In this document: positions 1 to 13,100 of the stretch, one piece after another
How positions within the stretch are numbered: position 1 is the stretch's first letter
How the letters are laid out: the number at the start of each line of letters is the position of its first letter
Assembly (NCBI GenBank): GCA_036850595.1
Contig: CM072159.1
Span: 5,235,978-5,299,977, forward strand
Reading direction: 5' to 3'
DNA: 64,000 nucleotides
Origin: Rhyacichthys aspro
Lineage: Eukaryota; Chordata; Actinopteri; Gobiiformes; Rhyacichthyidae
Notes under the pieces: generated by a model
What the model saw: only the letters and a program-made list of their open reading frames with translations
What the model was told of the DNA's origin: nothing
The model's database searches: none
Program-made: the position numbers and the translations under genes

Positions 1-1122
1 ATTGCGTCATTGTTGAACACATTTTGTTTGGAACAGCTTAAACAGACTTAACTTTCATACATGCAAATGTACAACTTTACAACCTTTACAATCTTTGGTT
101 ACTAATAATGAGAAATACATCACACATGATAGCTTCTTAATAAAGCCAAGACATTTTAAAAAAAATCTTTTTTACTGCTATAAGATAAAAAACTAACTAT
201 CTTGGTATAATTAACCTTTAGCCTAGTGGCTAAAAGCACAATGCAGCTTCCAAAACAACCACATTCAGCAGAAGCTATGAGCCTTATTGTGCTGTTTGAA
301 TAGACAGAGAACAAACTCTACAATTTAATTAGGACAAGGCAACATTCAACATTGCTACATTTGTACGCCAAGACTAATTCCCTGAGCCCAATCTGTACAG
401 AATTAACAAGCTAGCTCTTCTGCAAGTCTATAGTACATGTGTGTATGTGTGAAGTGGGACTGATACAATGAACCAGCTGTGGGCTTCAGCTTTCAACCTA
501 CACTGACACTGCAGTTTAGTAAATGAAAACAGATGTTGCTGTTGGTTGGAGAACAGTAAGAATCAGGGCCTTTGTGTGTTGTCTCTGCACTGACATGATG
601 AATACAAGGCTGCAGGCTGAATGGATACAGTACATCATTAGTTAGGCCTACTCTTAAATTCAGGGCAAAATGTTTATTTTCCGATAGACTATAAGCCTCC
701 TGGCTTCTGAACTGTTCCCATCAACAGTACAAACCTCCAGCTGCATTTCAAACTAACCTTTGAACCCTCACCTCCTTGTGGGGGGGTGTATGCTGGGGTC
801 GTGCAGCTGTTTCGTAACTTGCAATCGTGCTGAAGTGTTAGTGATTTTGTTAAGAGTTTGGTACTGAAATGTTTTACTAAACGACATACGCAAAACTGGA
901 TTTTTTAATATCAAGTTTTTTAGGTACATTTTTAATGGTCATGGCCCTGATGCTAATGTCTAGAATGTTTACATCAGATGCAGAAGATTGGATGAGGCAG
1001 AGTCAGAAACGTGAGAGACAACCTTGTCATTTGCTGATTTTCAACTGCAACTCAAATTGTGACGATCCGAAGTTTATCCTCAAAATGAGCAACATTAAAT
1101 ACTTTTACCTTGGCAAACACAA

Positions 1123-1184
<62 letters not shown>

Positions 1185-1290
1185 AACCTAAACCATAAAC
1201 CTAACCCTGAAAATTTTTCTGGTAAGAGAAAGCACAATAGGTCCTTTACATACTTTTTAAAAGATATTGTGATAATATATAGTGGCCTAC
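1..1290 (-). other. snx18: Intron of snx18 before its last coding exon
   Basis: The BAR C-terminus expected after the 1291 donor was looked for on the minus strand here and not found. The DNA is AT-rich and intron-like, so the final exon should be beyond the left edge. The only clear feature is the CA/TA microsatellite near 1121-1180. A minus-strand reading across it that contains FAKVK resembles the start of the missing exon in a related nexin, but it is continuous through the microsatellite and has no proper acceptor. Confidence 0.6.
1121..1180. repeat. (CA)n-(TA)n compound microsatellite
   Basis: A short run of AC repeats passes directly into about 22 TA units. It lies in an snx18 intron. 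Confidence 0.97.
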
Positions 1291-4200
1291 CTTTCTGAAC
1301 ATCAATAATATCCGGGAAATTGGCCAGATGTCCTCTATAGATGTCCAGCAGGTCAGAAATCGGATCCAGGTCCTGTCGTGGCTGATCAGCAAAATACTCT
1401 CCGATCGTCTCGTAGGACTCTCCAGTGTAAGCTATAGCCTTGTTCAGACCTGCTGAGTACGCCTGCTGGTCCATCTCGAAGGCCTGGGCCAACAGTTTGA
1501 AGGACTGTCCCACCTTCTGGTACTCCTTCTTGAAGCCTGAAATCTGTTTGCGAGCGAACTCATTGATGGTTGTGTTCACAGCTATAATGTTCTCATCCAT
1601 TCTTTTGGTGAAGGTCTTGAAGCCTTCAACTTTGCTTTCGACTTCCTGGAGGTCGAGTGGGACATCAGGCGGTCTGGAAAATAAACATTTTGTCTTCATA
1701 TTGACAGATTTTACAGAGGTCTTGTCTTTAATATAAACTCCTTTGTGTGTATTTTTCACTGAAACATTACATCATGTTAAAGAACAAGGGAAGCAGATTA
1801 TTTCAGCGACCTGCTTATCTCTCTTACACTATCAGGCCCTCCCAGTGATTACAGACTTTTTGCAGAGCACTGAAACAAGGCTGCTGACTTTGCCGTGGGC
1901 CAGAAAACCTTCCACGAATGTAGATAAATGGGCCATTAACACAATAGGTAATATGTAACACCCTTACCATGACTTTTAGTTACACAACTCTAAAGTAAAT
2001 GGCAAGGAGATATCAAAGCCTGTTGCATTGTGAAGCAAGGAATGATAAGTATTGTATTACATATATGCCACTTTCTCAGTTGCAAATAACAAACTGCAAG
2101 AGATGCAATATTTTACAAATAACATGCAATGATACAAAAAGTGCAAATGCAAAAAGTTAACTTCTTTTTATCATCAGAGTTGGGCAAATCTGTTGAATTG
2201 CACATGGAGTATCATAGTGTATAGTAGTTTAAACAGATTTCTGAGTATGTGTATTTTTATAGGGCAATGCTATTAATTTTTCAATATCTGGGGCACAAAT
2301 ATGCAGCCAACTACTGACTCATTAAATCTATGCTCAGTGCTAAAGACTATATTGAAGAGAAGAATTGTGCAATATTTCTATCGTGCAATTTTCATTTCAC
2401 ATCTAAGTAATTGTTGTCTACAGACATTTTCTTGAATCCAAAAGTGGTATCTTGTAACTTAGCTTCTTACCTAATGGTGAGGAAGAAGTTGGCCCCCACC
2501 AGCTCGTCCCTCTCGGCCTTCCTCTTGCCCTGCTTCCAGGACTTCTCGTCCGGTCCACACGTCAGAAAATGCTGGAATACGTCACAGCGCGCTAACACGG
2601 GGTGGCTGGTCATGTGGTTCATCCACCAGATCAGGCCCTTCCTCCTCTTGGAGATGAAGTCCTCCTCAAAGCGACCCGTGGCCTGCTTCTCCGGCAGGTG
2701 TGGAACAGAGATGACTGGGAAACGTTCCACCAAGCGTGCGTATAGCCAGTCAAAGTGCTTATACCTGCGGAAAAAAAGTGAGATTAAGAAAGTGATGATT
2801 ATGGGCTTCAATCGTATAGTACCACGCAATACAATTGCCAGATACAATAAAGCAATTCTGCAAACTTACAATAAATCACGATATGTGTAAAAATGTGGTG
2901 GAATGACAGTCCTAGAACTCTGACATGTCTTTAATGTCTGCATCCAGAACAGCCCAATTAAAGTGAAAAATTGTTAACATATAACAAATGTCACGCTGTG
3001 TGTATCATGACAATGATATGTACGATTCATTGTCCCACCTATTTTACTTGATGGTGAATAAAAAAATGGCGATTAAAACAATACAAACCAGTCACCAGAC
3101 CGATTATGGGGCCTTGTGATGCTCCTACAACTTTTATAATATGTCATTGAATTTGTGACAGAAAATCACCCCAATAAAACTGTTAAGTCCACCCAATTGA
3201 AACATTTTTCTGTTTAATTTATAGCAGTCCCGGCCTGTGAGTTTTTTAATATGAAAATGCAGTAAAATGTCTAAGGTGAGAGGTTTTCCCAAATGAGTCT
3301 GGTGGAAACTTCATTTAGTTTTGTCATGAATGAGAGTCCTGACAGAAAAACAGTGTGGAAAGTGCATAGTGACTCTCAAAAAGGAAAGAGGAGATCCCTG
3401 AGGAGTCCAAAGAGTGGGGATGAAGACTGCAGTCGGTCAAGTCTGTTTTTACCATTCGGTGGGAACAATTGCAGCCACAGGAAGAAGCACATAAACATCA
3501 TTCTGAGTGTATAATGGCTGGGGGTAGATCTCGACGGAGGCATTACCTGCGGTTGACTTGTACATTGGTGTGGGTCGGGGTCAGGCCGTAGGACATGTAG
3601 CTCTTCATGCCTTTGAACTTAGTCTGCTTAGTGGGGTCGTCGATTGTGCAGGTGAAAGGGTAAGGGTCCTCTTGCCACTCCGGCCCGTGCTTACCCATCA
3701 GCACACAGATCCTATCCCCGTCTTTCACAAAAGCAGAGGCCTCGCCGAGCAGAAAGGCCTCCCCTCCAGACTTGACGAAGGTTGAGAACCGGTTCAAGTT
3801 CCTCCCCACCGTGGCCGAGCTCTTGGCCTGCTGTTGCTGCTGTGGCTGGCTGCCCCCCCTCGCCGGCAGGGATGTTGTCACCGGGTACAGAGGGGGCGTG
3901 GTCCCCAAACCCTGAGGTGCAACTGTGGCAGATGGGGCATCATCCCAGTCGTCGTCCCAGTCGTCGTCGCTGCCCTGACTGGTGTGGAAACTGCCCCCAC
4001 AGCTCCCACTTCCACTCCCGGCTCCTACTCCTCTCTGGGACTCAGGGGACGCATAGGAGGACTGGCTGGTAGATTTGGGAGAGGAGAGGCCATTGTTGTT
4101 GGTGCTGGAGGTGATGTGGTCCCTGATGATCTCCACATAGGAAGCAGGGAAGAGGCCAGCCTCCCCCCTGCTGTTCTCCCCCTCCAACCAGCCGTCCAGC

Positions 4201-4301
4201 TCCTCCTCACTGAACAGACTCACCAGCTCGTTCTCATAAACAGAGATCTCCCCTGGGTTTTCTGAGTGGAAGTCGTACAACACTCTTGCCTTTAACGCCA
4301 T
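1291..4301 (-). CDS. snx18: Sorting nexin 18, SH3-PX-BAR protein (3' end outside window)
   Basis: Three coding exons are visible: 3547-4301, 2471-2764 and 1291-1673, with GT-AG borders and matching phases (2, 2, 1). They give 477 residues plus one base. Residues 1-58 form an SH3 domain (ALYDF-type start, later GLFPASYVEI). A linker of about residues 60-165 is rich in Ser, Gly and Gln and has an acidic-tryptophan stretch, DDDWDDDWDD, at 112-121. The PX domain follows from about 215, with RRYKHFDWL at its second exon border, then a BAR domain to the end of the third exon (DIIDVQK). About 85 C-terminal BAR residues are missing and should lie left of the window. The linker end and BAR wording (PRQDLDP, GHLANFPDII) fit SNX18 better than SNX9 or SNX33. 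The family binds dynamin and phosphoinositides and tubulates membranes in endocytosis, recycling and autophagosome formation. The start was chosen at the MALKARVLYDF codon, which has A at -3 and G at +4. Which teleost copy (a or b) this is cannot be told. Confidence 0.93.
1674..3546 (-). other. snx18: Introns 1 and 2 of snx18
   Basis: Two introns (2765-3546 and 1674-2470) flank the 294-bp second exon. Both are AT-rich. The first holds an AT-rich dispersed repeat at about 2790-2900 that resembles another at about 5107-5240. I see no coding sequence or RNA gene in either. Confidence 0.75.
2790..2900. repeat. AT-rich dispersed repeat, copy 1
   Basis: The stretch has the pattern GATTA..GG.TT.AATC..AT.G.ACCAC, then ACAATA and CACGATA runs, then GTGTAAAAATGT. 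The same order of short matches recurs at 5107-5240. It looks like a decayed fish interspersed repeat; the family is not identified. Confidence 0.45.
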
Positions 4302-6465
4302 TGTCAGCTTATTACAATCCACTCTTTTCGCGTTTTCTTGTCTTAGGAGTTTTCCAGTCTAAAACTTCGCTTTACGCAACAGCAGCAACAATAGGCTTCA
4401 GCTGGCTTCGCTTCGACTTGAACAAAACATCCCAGTCTTGTAAAGGAAGATGTGTGCATTACCAGGCCCGTATCTGGCACCCACCTCCTCTCTCTCCACT
4501 CCTCTCGGCGGGTTCGAATAACATTTGTTTCCACGCAAACTTAATCCCGGTCGGAAAAACGCACAAGACCTGTGTCTTTACAAACGGCCCATTGCGCGTT
4601 CAATCCAACAAAGACGTGCAGCCAAAAGTGGAGAGACTGATAAGATTTTAAAAAAAGTAGTAGAATTCTTTCTCCAGATAAGACCGAGGAAAGTCCTTCT
4701 TTCTTTCACAGCACCGAGATGCTTGTGAGTTACAGGCACCAGTCCCAACACGTCCCAGACTCATGACTAATGGAGGGAGGAGCCAGCAGCAAGTTAAGTC
4801 AAGTCTGTCACTTTATGGATGGAAAAAAAAGCTCCAACTCAGTGTTTATGAGCCTAACTTAAAAGGAAAGACGCAATTTACTACTGTTAATTCAGTTTTG
4901 ATGAAAAAGGCCGTTTTATAATTGTCTAATAAAGACGTTTGTATTCAAAATGTGTTGTGTTCTCATATTACTATCTTATATGGAACAATGCTGCAGATAT
5001 TTTATTTACCTTACTTATTTAAATGCAATACATGCAGGACTTTTATTGCTTTATTTCACTGTGATGGATCAATAGAAAAAGAACAATAAAACTTTAAATA
5101 AAAAAGGGATGATTAGGGGTTTGAATCACATGGCACCACACAGTATTATTTACAATATACAGTTCACGATACAATAATATCACGATACAAGCGATGATTA
5201 CTACAGACAGTTCATTTAAAATAAATCTTGATGTGTACAAATGTAGCAGAAATTGCTTTGTTCCACTCAATATTTAAATAAATGTACATATAAACACAAC
5301 GCCCTCTGACTGTATTTTAATGTTTCCCCCCTTTGTTTATATGCGAGGGAGGTTTTTTGTCTATAACCCCCCGCCAATTACAGCTTCCAATCTTTTCCAA
5401 TCAGTTGATGGAGAAAGTGGATCAAGTTCATCCAAATGCCATTTTAAAACCAGGGTTGGATACTGTTAGGGAGAGAATGAGCTGTAACAGTGGTTCCCAA
5501 ACTGTAGTCTGAGGACCATTAGAATTAAGCTTTAGTCCTAGCTGAACCCTTGGCCATTTAAATTACTGTAAATAAAGTTGTTTTTTTTCTCTCAATGTGA
5601 ATCAGTAAATAATAAGTAATATCAGTATGAAATTGACCCATGTTTAAATTACTGTAAACATATGGTGTTTTATCAACTACACTTGAAGATGTTATTTATG
5701 TTATGACCAGCAAAATAACACAGAAGAGTGGTACCAAAAGATTTCTGTGGTGGTAATCAATGAGAGAAGTGAGTCATACCACAGGGTTTGTTTTCTCACA
5801 TTGTTTTGTAAATCCTACACACTGTGCCTTTAAATAAACTGACATCAAAATAAAATGTTGGTAAAATGCATTATGCGGACATAAATAGGCTCTTTCATAT
5901 CCTCCCTGAAAATCCCAGTGGATATATTTGTCTTCATAAAAAGGTACATAGAAAATGTATTGATAATGGTATACTTTAAGAGTTTGGATGATGGACAAAA
6001 TGCACTCAGGGTCCAAAACTATGCATGTCCAAATGCTTACTTCTAATACTGTATGTTGAAGGTGAACCCTGCTCTTATAAGAGGGCATGTGCTCACTTTG
6101 TCCACTAGATTTCAGTGTTGGACCATACATTTGATAAGAGCAGTTCTTCCCTCTGTCCTACAGAGGGAAGCAGCAGTGTTTTTTCTGCCCAGTACTCACT
6201 CTCAGAACAGCAGATTATGTACAGCTAATTGTAAAGACTATGAGGTGCCTTCTAGATGTTAAATTAGTGTATACCAAACACACAAGTAACAGAAATATAA
6301 TAGGAATGAAAACATGAACTGATGTGAATCAAAGCTACTAACCCTAACTGTATTCCTTTATTGTATTTACACAAATGTTGACATACATGGCTACTTTTAG
6401 ACCGCTGTATAATTTATTGCATTGAATAAAAACAGTATTCATCATACAGACTGGATTTGACCAAT
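4302..6465. other. snx18 5' UTR/promoter and snx18-inip intergenic region
   Basis: About 4302-4720 is more GC-rich and should hold the snx18 5' UTR and promoter. No TATA box was fixed. The rest is AT-rich, with the second dispersed repeat copy at 5107-5240 and two copies of TTTAAATTACTGTAAA about 85 bp apart near 5560-5660. I see no gene in this stretch. Confidence 0.6.
5107..5240. repeat. AT-rich dispersed repeat, copy 2
   Basis: This copy resembles the repeat at about 2790-2900: a GATTAGGGGTTTGAATC start, then ACCACACAGTATTA, CACGATACAATA runs, and GATGTGTACAAATGT. It also has internal short duplications of CACGATACAA. Confidence 0.45.
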
Positions 6466-6471
6466 TTTATT
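6466..6471 (-). terminator. inip: Putative poly(A) signal of inip
   Basis: This is AATAAA on the minus strand, 314 bp past the inip stop codon. A second one is at 6357-6362. Which of them is used is not visible; 6472-6784 would then be the 3' UTR. Confidence 0.45.
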
Positions 6472-6784
6472 ATTCAAATATGATAACAAATTAATAACAA
6501 GTGTAAAAAATGTCACATTTACATGACAACATTTAAGAATACACTTTATCTATCTAGTGTCTGTGTAATTTGTTGCCACTTGTGTTATAAGCTTAACTGT
6601 AAATATCTCCCAAAACTAACAGCCAACATGTGAAGCTACAAAATTAAATAACACGTTAATACTCCCCTGAGAATGTTTAGAACGTGAAAATGTCTTAAAA
6701 GACAGTTAAAGGAGACTTTATGATGATCATTTGTGCAAGATCTGTAAATGTAATTTGTATCCTATACCGGGCAAAGGTAAAAGG

Positions 6785-7755
6785 TCATGAGTGGGGCTCT
6801 AGTCGTGGGAGGACGGGAAGGATAAGGTTTCCAAAAGATGAGTCCTGAGTGATGAAGAAGCCAGAGGAGTGCGCATGTGCATGCTGCAAAACAAGACTGT
6901 TACTTAATCCATTTGCAGTAAAAGAATGTGAACTCCAAATTGCAAAGTAACAATAATCAAAGATCCTCCAAAAATATATTAAATAGTAAGATAAGGGAAG
7001 ACCCATGAAAGATAATAAAAGGGACATCATATAATTTATTCATAATCAATAGATCTCTCAGTGTTTCTAACCTGTAAAGCAGCTTTTTGTTGTGCCGCGA
7101 AGTGCTGCTGCTCTGCGTTGTCCCTCGCCTCCTTCAGATTAGGTCTGGAGAGTGGAATACTACAGGGAGAGATGGCAGTTAACAGGGATAGAGCTGAAAA
7201 GTGAACTCAGAAACCATCTTTTTTGTGAGAGATAAAAAGTAAATACCATCTCCCTCCCACATGGTCCAGAATAAGTCTTACCTTGCTCCAGGGGTATTCA
7301 TAGATTGACTGGTCTGTATTAATCGTTTCCTCTCCTTCTCCAGCTCAGCAAGGATGGCCACCCGAGCTTTATTCTGAAAGGCTGACAGGCAAATAAACAG
7401 ATAGCTCATTATTACATCTAGGAGCCAACCGACTAATGGACGAAAAACGATTAGACTACGGCCAAAATCAAAATTTATCGAAATAAACAGTGAAAAAATA
7501 CATTTACAACAGACACAAATGCCCTCTCATAATGTGTCGAACGATTTGCCGAATTCGGAAGTGCATTTGGTCATTAAATATTACCGAATAACAGGCCTGA
7601 ATAGCCCTTTAAAAGAACAATAAAAGCTGTAACAAAGGATGCGCTCACTCTCTCTTCGTCAATAATCACTAAAATTACTGACGAACTAAAATGAAAGAGA
7701 AGAGAGAAACTAGGGAAGATAAAATAGTTACTTTACCTGGAGCATTGGCAGCCAT
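6785..7755 (-). CDS. inip: SOSS complex subunit C (INTS3 and NABP interacting protein)
   Basis: There are four coding exons: 7737-7755 (19 bp), 7282-7381, 7072-7159 and 6785-6883. Their phases join to exactly 306 bp, or 101 residues plus TGA. The protein starts MAANAPAFQNKARVAILAEL and ends with HAHAHSSGFFITQDS then FGNLILPVLPRLEPHS. This is nearly the known INIP/SSBIP1 sequence (about 104 residues in human). INIP is the small third subunit of the SOSS complex with INTS3 and NABP1/2. That complex binds single-stranded DNA and helps the ATM response and homologous recombination in the nucleus. A conserved helix (about residues 10-30) and a glutamine/alanine-rich middle (EQQHFAAQQKAALQ) are visible. 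It is divergently arranged with snx30. Confidence 0.96.
7382..7736 (-). other. inip: Intron 1 of inip
   Basis: This 355-bp intron separates the 19-bp coding part of exon 1 from exon 2. It holds no recognised element. Confidence 0.8.
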
Positions 7756-8503
7756 AACAACACAAGGCAAAAGCCAAAAACTATACTGAGGCTTCAGTTA
7801 TGGTGATACCCTTCCGCCCCGCAGCTACAGCTGCTATCTGATAGTTGACAATACAAAAGGTTACGCTATTATAAAGGATAGATTGAATTTACATATGATA
7901 TATGACACTGTATTTATTAGTGTACACAAGGCAAACACTAATTTAAGGTTTAAAACGACATTAAAACTAGAAATCGCGGAAGACTGGACCGCCGCATTTT
8001 GTCACTGTTCGCCGGCTTTTTAGCTTGACAACCGGTTATTGGAGAAGATGATGTCTCACTCTGATCTTTGTTCTGGTGATCAAGCCATCAGCAGAATAAC
8101 CTCATTCGCAGAAAATAAATAATGTGTGAAGTATAAAATGAAATTATTTGAAGTTACTATTTTAAATATGGCAACCGCTGCGTAGAAATTCATACGCTTG
8201 GCAACTTTAGCCACTGAGCTACATATCACTCACTATATTTATAGACGATCTTTAAAATTTCGTTTTCGTCATTATTTGTCACGTGATCCATGTGTTTACA
8301 TCCGGGTTGCTGCGGTTAACTTCCGGGGTTGCGTTATGTTTGTCAGCTGACAGTTCGGACCAACCAGCGTTGTACCATCTCAAGTGAAGAAATCCAGAAA
8401 ATAGGAAAAAAGCTTTCCTCTGTTCGTACAAAGCGCCACCGAAGCGAAGAAGCGGAGAGTCGTCAACCCCGTTTCCAAGACACATCTTCCCGCCAGACGC
8501 AGG
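7756..8503. promoter_or_regulatory. Shared inip/snx30 bidirectional promoter region
   Basis: The two start codons face away from each other with 748 bp between them, so both promoters and 5' UTRs must lie here unless there are remote first exons. ETS-like sites are visible: GCGGAAG at about 7976 and ACTTCCGG at about 8320. CpGs rise toward 8300-8500. A four-codon upstream reading frame, ATG TTT GTC AGC TGA, lies at 8336-8350 if transcription starts before it. Confidence 0.65.
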
Positions 8504-10116
8504 ATGAGTGTCGGCGCTCCGAAGGGCCTGGCCAGCTCGGGGCAGAAGCCCATCACGGAGATCCTCCATCCGCTGTCCGCCGCCGAGGAGCCGCTCTCTC
8601 CGGGGCCAGAAGTCACAGTGAGCGCTGCTGGGGACAAGGTACAGTCTGTTAGAGCTATTAGCACAAATAAATATTAGAAAACAAACTTATTTGTGGTTCA
8701 TGCTAAGAACAACTGCTGAGTGAACCCTAGCAACAAAGTAATAAAACTAATTGAAGTTAAATGAGGAATTCATGTACAGTCACTTTCAAGCCAGAATGTG
8801 TGATGTTATTTTATTTTATTCTTGAGGGCTCTCGTAGGTTCACTGTGCGTCAGAAATGAGCCCAAACTCTTGGAAGATGTCACCGCTGAATTAGTTAAAC
8901 ATAGTTCTCAAACCATTAAAGTATAACTGAAATTAAATGTTTAAAACCACAGTAATGCCACATAGACCATTGTGTATAATAGTTCTATTGTAGTGTTGCT
9001 ACCTTAGTCAGCCTAAGTGAGCCAAATAAACAAAGATGCATTGCAAACAAATCATAAGGTTTAAATCCCGCCTGATGAGACTGAATAACTGTTTACCAGC
9101 TCTTTTATTGCTGTTAATTATTGACTGCAATGTCATTTCAGCAAGTTTATTTCGGCAGTTGTGTCCTACCACATATCAAATATATTTTATTTCACACAAG
9201 CAGCAAAGAAGGACACCTTTTTCAGTGGACAGAGAAATGTAGCTATAGGGCTGGACAGCATTATTATAAATCATTCAACACATGCAACATTACAACAACC
9301 AACACTGCAAAAAAAAATTAATAAAATAAAAAGTGTTATGCTATTTGATTATTATGCTATGCCATTTGCCATGTATTCATCTTTAATGCAGGTTCCTCTT
9401 TCTATTTTTTTGTACAGAGTTACAATACTGTCTTTATATTATTTTGCATTGAAAACTAATAACAGTAACCCTTTAATTGTAGTATTCAATACTATTAAAG
9501 AAGAGAACACAGAGTGATATAAACACTTTCTAGTCACAATCTCTGTCTGGGCTCTGTTCTTTTGTGGTTTGCTGGTTGTTCAGTCACTATGATGTAATGA
9601 TGCAATGCAATTATCACCACTGTGATTACCAGAGACGGCTTGCACTGCGGTGGGGAAAGAAGAGCACTTTCTAAGTCAGCAGCCCTACTGAGTGAGTGAG
9701 TGTGATGTCTTTGCGCGGACGGATAGAGACGTAGCACTTTTTTTGAGGAAGTTGCACATGTTTAACCTCAATCAAAACATGAAAAACTCACATTAGCCTT
9801 TAAACTTTTCCCACTTGCCCAATTTTCTTACTCTTCTAAGTGAATCTAAGTATGTTATTGAAAGGTGCAAGTAACAAATACTGTTTGTGCTGTCCCCAGA
9901 TTAGGGTGCCTTCCTCCTGCAGGGGTTCTAGTCATGGTTTGCATTCAGTTGTCGATTTGATTGCTGCTTTACATTTAATAAGAGTTAGATGATGGTTTTC
10001 AAATTTCAAATTTTATGTTTATCATTTAACACTGTTTTGTGTTTTTTGTCTATGGCATTTTCAGTAAAGCCACCAACCTCCAACACCTGTGTATATTATC
10101 TGACTGGATGTGTACC

Positions 10117-10188
<72 letters not shown>

Positions 10189-13100
10189 TATTAGTTTCAC
10201 CCAACATTGTAGATATAGTGCAGGCTCACCATTAAAAAGAGTTCTTTGTTTTGTTTTCAAGTCAGCTGGCAGTATTGACACAGCTCTTGAGAAATGTTCT
10301 CTTTGCACACATCGTAAAGGAGAGATTTTGTCACTATATTTCCCCACTTGACTTATCTGTGCTCCATATGAATACAGCCTGCATTTTCTAGTTCCCAGAC
10401 CTGCCTTGTTGTTGGTGTTTTCATCGGTTATGAATTCTCTAACAGCGAGAGAGATTAACAAGTAACTTGCCAGACAGCTGACTTTTTGCCCTCTCGGTAA
10501 TATTTGTGTGAAATGTGTGCCCATGCCAGAGATTCTTCTAATCAGACTCATAAGAATAGAGGTGTTGTGTCACATTGTGCCAGTGTGTGGAGCAGCCACA
10601 GCTCAACAACAGCCTTATTGAAACACACTGCATCGATCTATCCGTTCTTTTGTTCCACTCATTTCATTTCGTTGTGGTGTCACTCTCTGTCCATACAGGA
10701 GGCCGGGCTGACCAATGGCACACCGGTAGAGACATCCAGTCCCGCCTCAGTGTCCTCGCTCTTCAACAGGCTGCAGCTGGATGATGACCTTGACACCGAC
10801 GGCAGGGAGCTGTACTCCTCTGCAGAAACGCGTGACCTTTTTGTCACAGTGGATGACCCAAAGAAGCACGTGTCTACCATGGAAACCTACATCACCTACA
10901 GAGTCTCCACCAAGGTCTGCTATTGGCTGCTGTCAGTGTAGCCCAGCTCTGTCTTGTTTTTATGGATGAAAGAAACAAATTAACTCTTTAGGTCAGAACA
11001 TTATATCTTTGGGGCAATGAAGGAAGAAGTAGATAAATGCTAATAAATGTATTTTCATTTATAAAGGGTAGTTTAGGGATAGTTATGGACTGTTTACTTA
11101 TTATCTACTGTAGATATTTGTCAGCACACTTTCAGTCTAGAAAAGCAAACATTATAGTATTTAAATTAAACTTCAATATAGGAATTAAAAATGCATTTAC
11201 AGTTGCATATGTCAATCCGTAAATTAAAAGAGCAATTGTAGAAGCATTTTCTAAATCAATTTACAGATAAATGTACAAATTCTGCAATAAATACTCAGTT
11301 GATTAAATAATCTATTTGAAAATCAAATCCTCTTTTGAAACAGAAATAAATTGTTCAATTTATTAATTCATTTATCAATACAAACTTTAAATGTTTTTTT
11401 AAAAAGAGCAATTCCACATTTCTTTTGCAAATGCATTTGCAATTCATTAGCTAATACATTTAGTAAACACTTAAGCTTCTGCATGTACCCTCTGACTTTA
11501 CTTTAGGATTATCTACTGGAATTAACCACTTCAACTCCTCATTGTTTTTCAGGTTTTTAATTTCACACATACAGTACTGTGCACAAGTTCTATACAGGTG
11601 TGCATATAAACATTAAGGTAAACTATAAAGTGATTTTTATTGATTTACAAAATACAAAGTGAAAAAAACAGACAATTTTTAATCAAATCAATATTTGGTG
11701 TGACTTTGTCGCAAAATAGCAACAGTTCTAGCTGTTACACTGTCTCAGTTTTTGAAGGAACTGGGCAGACAAAACCAGGCCAAACTGGACTTGACCAGAC
11801 CATAATATTGCAGAAGAAACTAGGCTAAACCAGACCGTGTAATCTCAGACAGGACCAGGCCTGATGTTGGGTTACACCATCACTTCAGGACTCCTTGTTC
11901 TAGGATCACTCTAAAGTAAAGTTTCTCATTTGTTCACTCACTTTGTGTTTTGTAAATTGTGCAGCACAGTATATTACATTCTTACTTTATGCATATCTGT
12001 CTAAAACCTTCGCAGAGTACTGTATGTGATTTTTTACCTCTGTTTTTCTCTCGACTAAAAATCCTCAAGAGCTAACAAGCCCTTTTCTGGTATTAATTCA
12101 GGTGTGTGTGTGTTACATAGAAAGTGTTTACATGGAATGAATAATGGTACACCCAGAACTTACAGTTGTTACTTATAAGTACTTCTTTGGCCTTTCGTAC
12201 CAAAATATGGGCAGTCCATACTGTCCTCTGTAGTGGAATTATCCTTTGTGTGTAGTTACATGTTTTAAATTTCAGTCCAGTGGCATTTACTAAAAGCCAT
12301 TAAAGATATTACAAAGGCAGTGGCAAAGGTATTAATCTTGGAAAATATATTAAAAGTCCATGAAAAATGATTAATGTCAGGAATACCAAACAAAAACAAA
12401 TTCAGGAAGCACATAGTCTAAGCCGTCTATGTTTGAGCAACCCCACAAAACGGCAGTTAAATTATCAAATAGGTGTACAAAACATTTATCATCGTAAAAG
12501 TTGTCTATATTCTTTGTATTCCGACTTTTGTACTTTGAATATGAAAACGCTGCAGATGTTTTAAGTAAAAATATATTCGTAAGGTGCTGCCATAGCCCCA
12601 GAGGGAGACGGTGTGCCAAGAGCTGTGGTGTGGCGTCATGGTGACAGTTGCCATGTGCTGAAAGCTCTGAGGGCTTAGGCAAATATCGCAGGCCCATATG
12701 AAGTCAAAGTGTTAATTGAGAAAGTGTTGCATGTTGAGCTGTGGATCTGCATGCACCATCAGCTAGATTTCAAGGTCAATACGCATGTAATCCTATATGG
12801 CCATGAAATGAGTCATGTCTACATTTGAGACTAATGCACCACACTACATACAAGCATTCCCATTTGTTCTATTCTTTTATACACAGCATCGTCCTGTTTG
12901 TGCTACATATACCATAAATCACTACCTATATCCAATTTGAATAGATGCCTCTGTAATAAATTAGGTATTTCTGGTATTAAAGTATGTAAAGACTTTAAGG
13001 GTACCGTCTGGAGATTTTTATGCTCGTTTATTATTGTTTGTAATGGTTGGGAATTCTTGGAAAGTCAATTAAAGCAAAGTAACTGATTAATGTCCATGTT

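Noticed and set aside
1052..1290. Minus-strand frame reading FAKVK past the snx18 exon as the next BAR segment
   Set aside because: It continues straight through a TA/CA microsatellite, has no acceptor with a pyrimidine tract, and the residues after FAKVK do not match the family.
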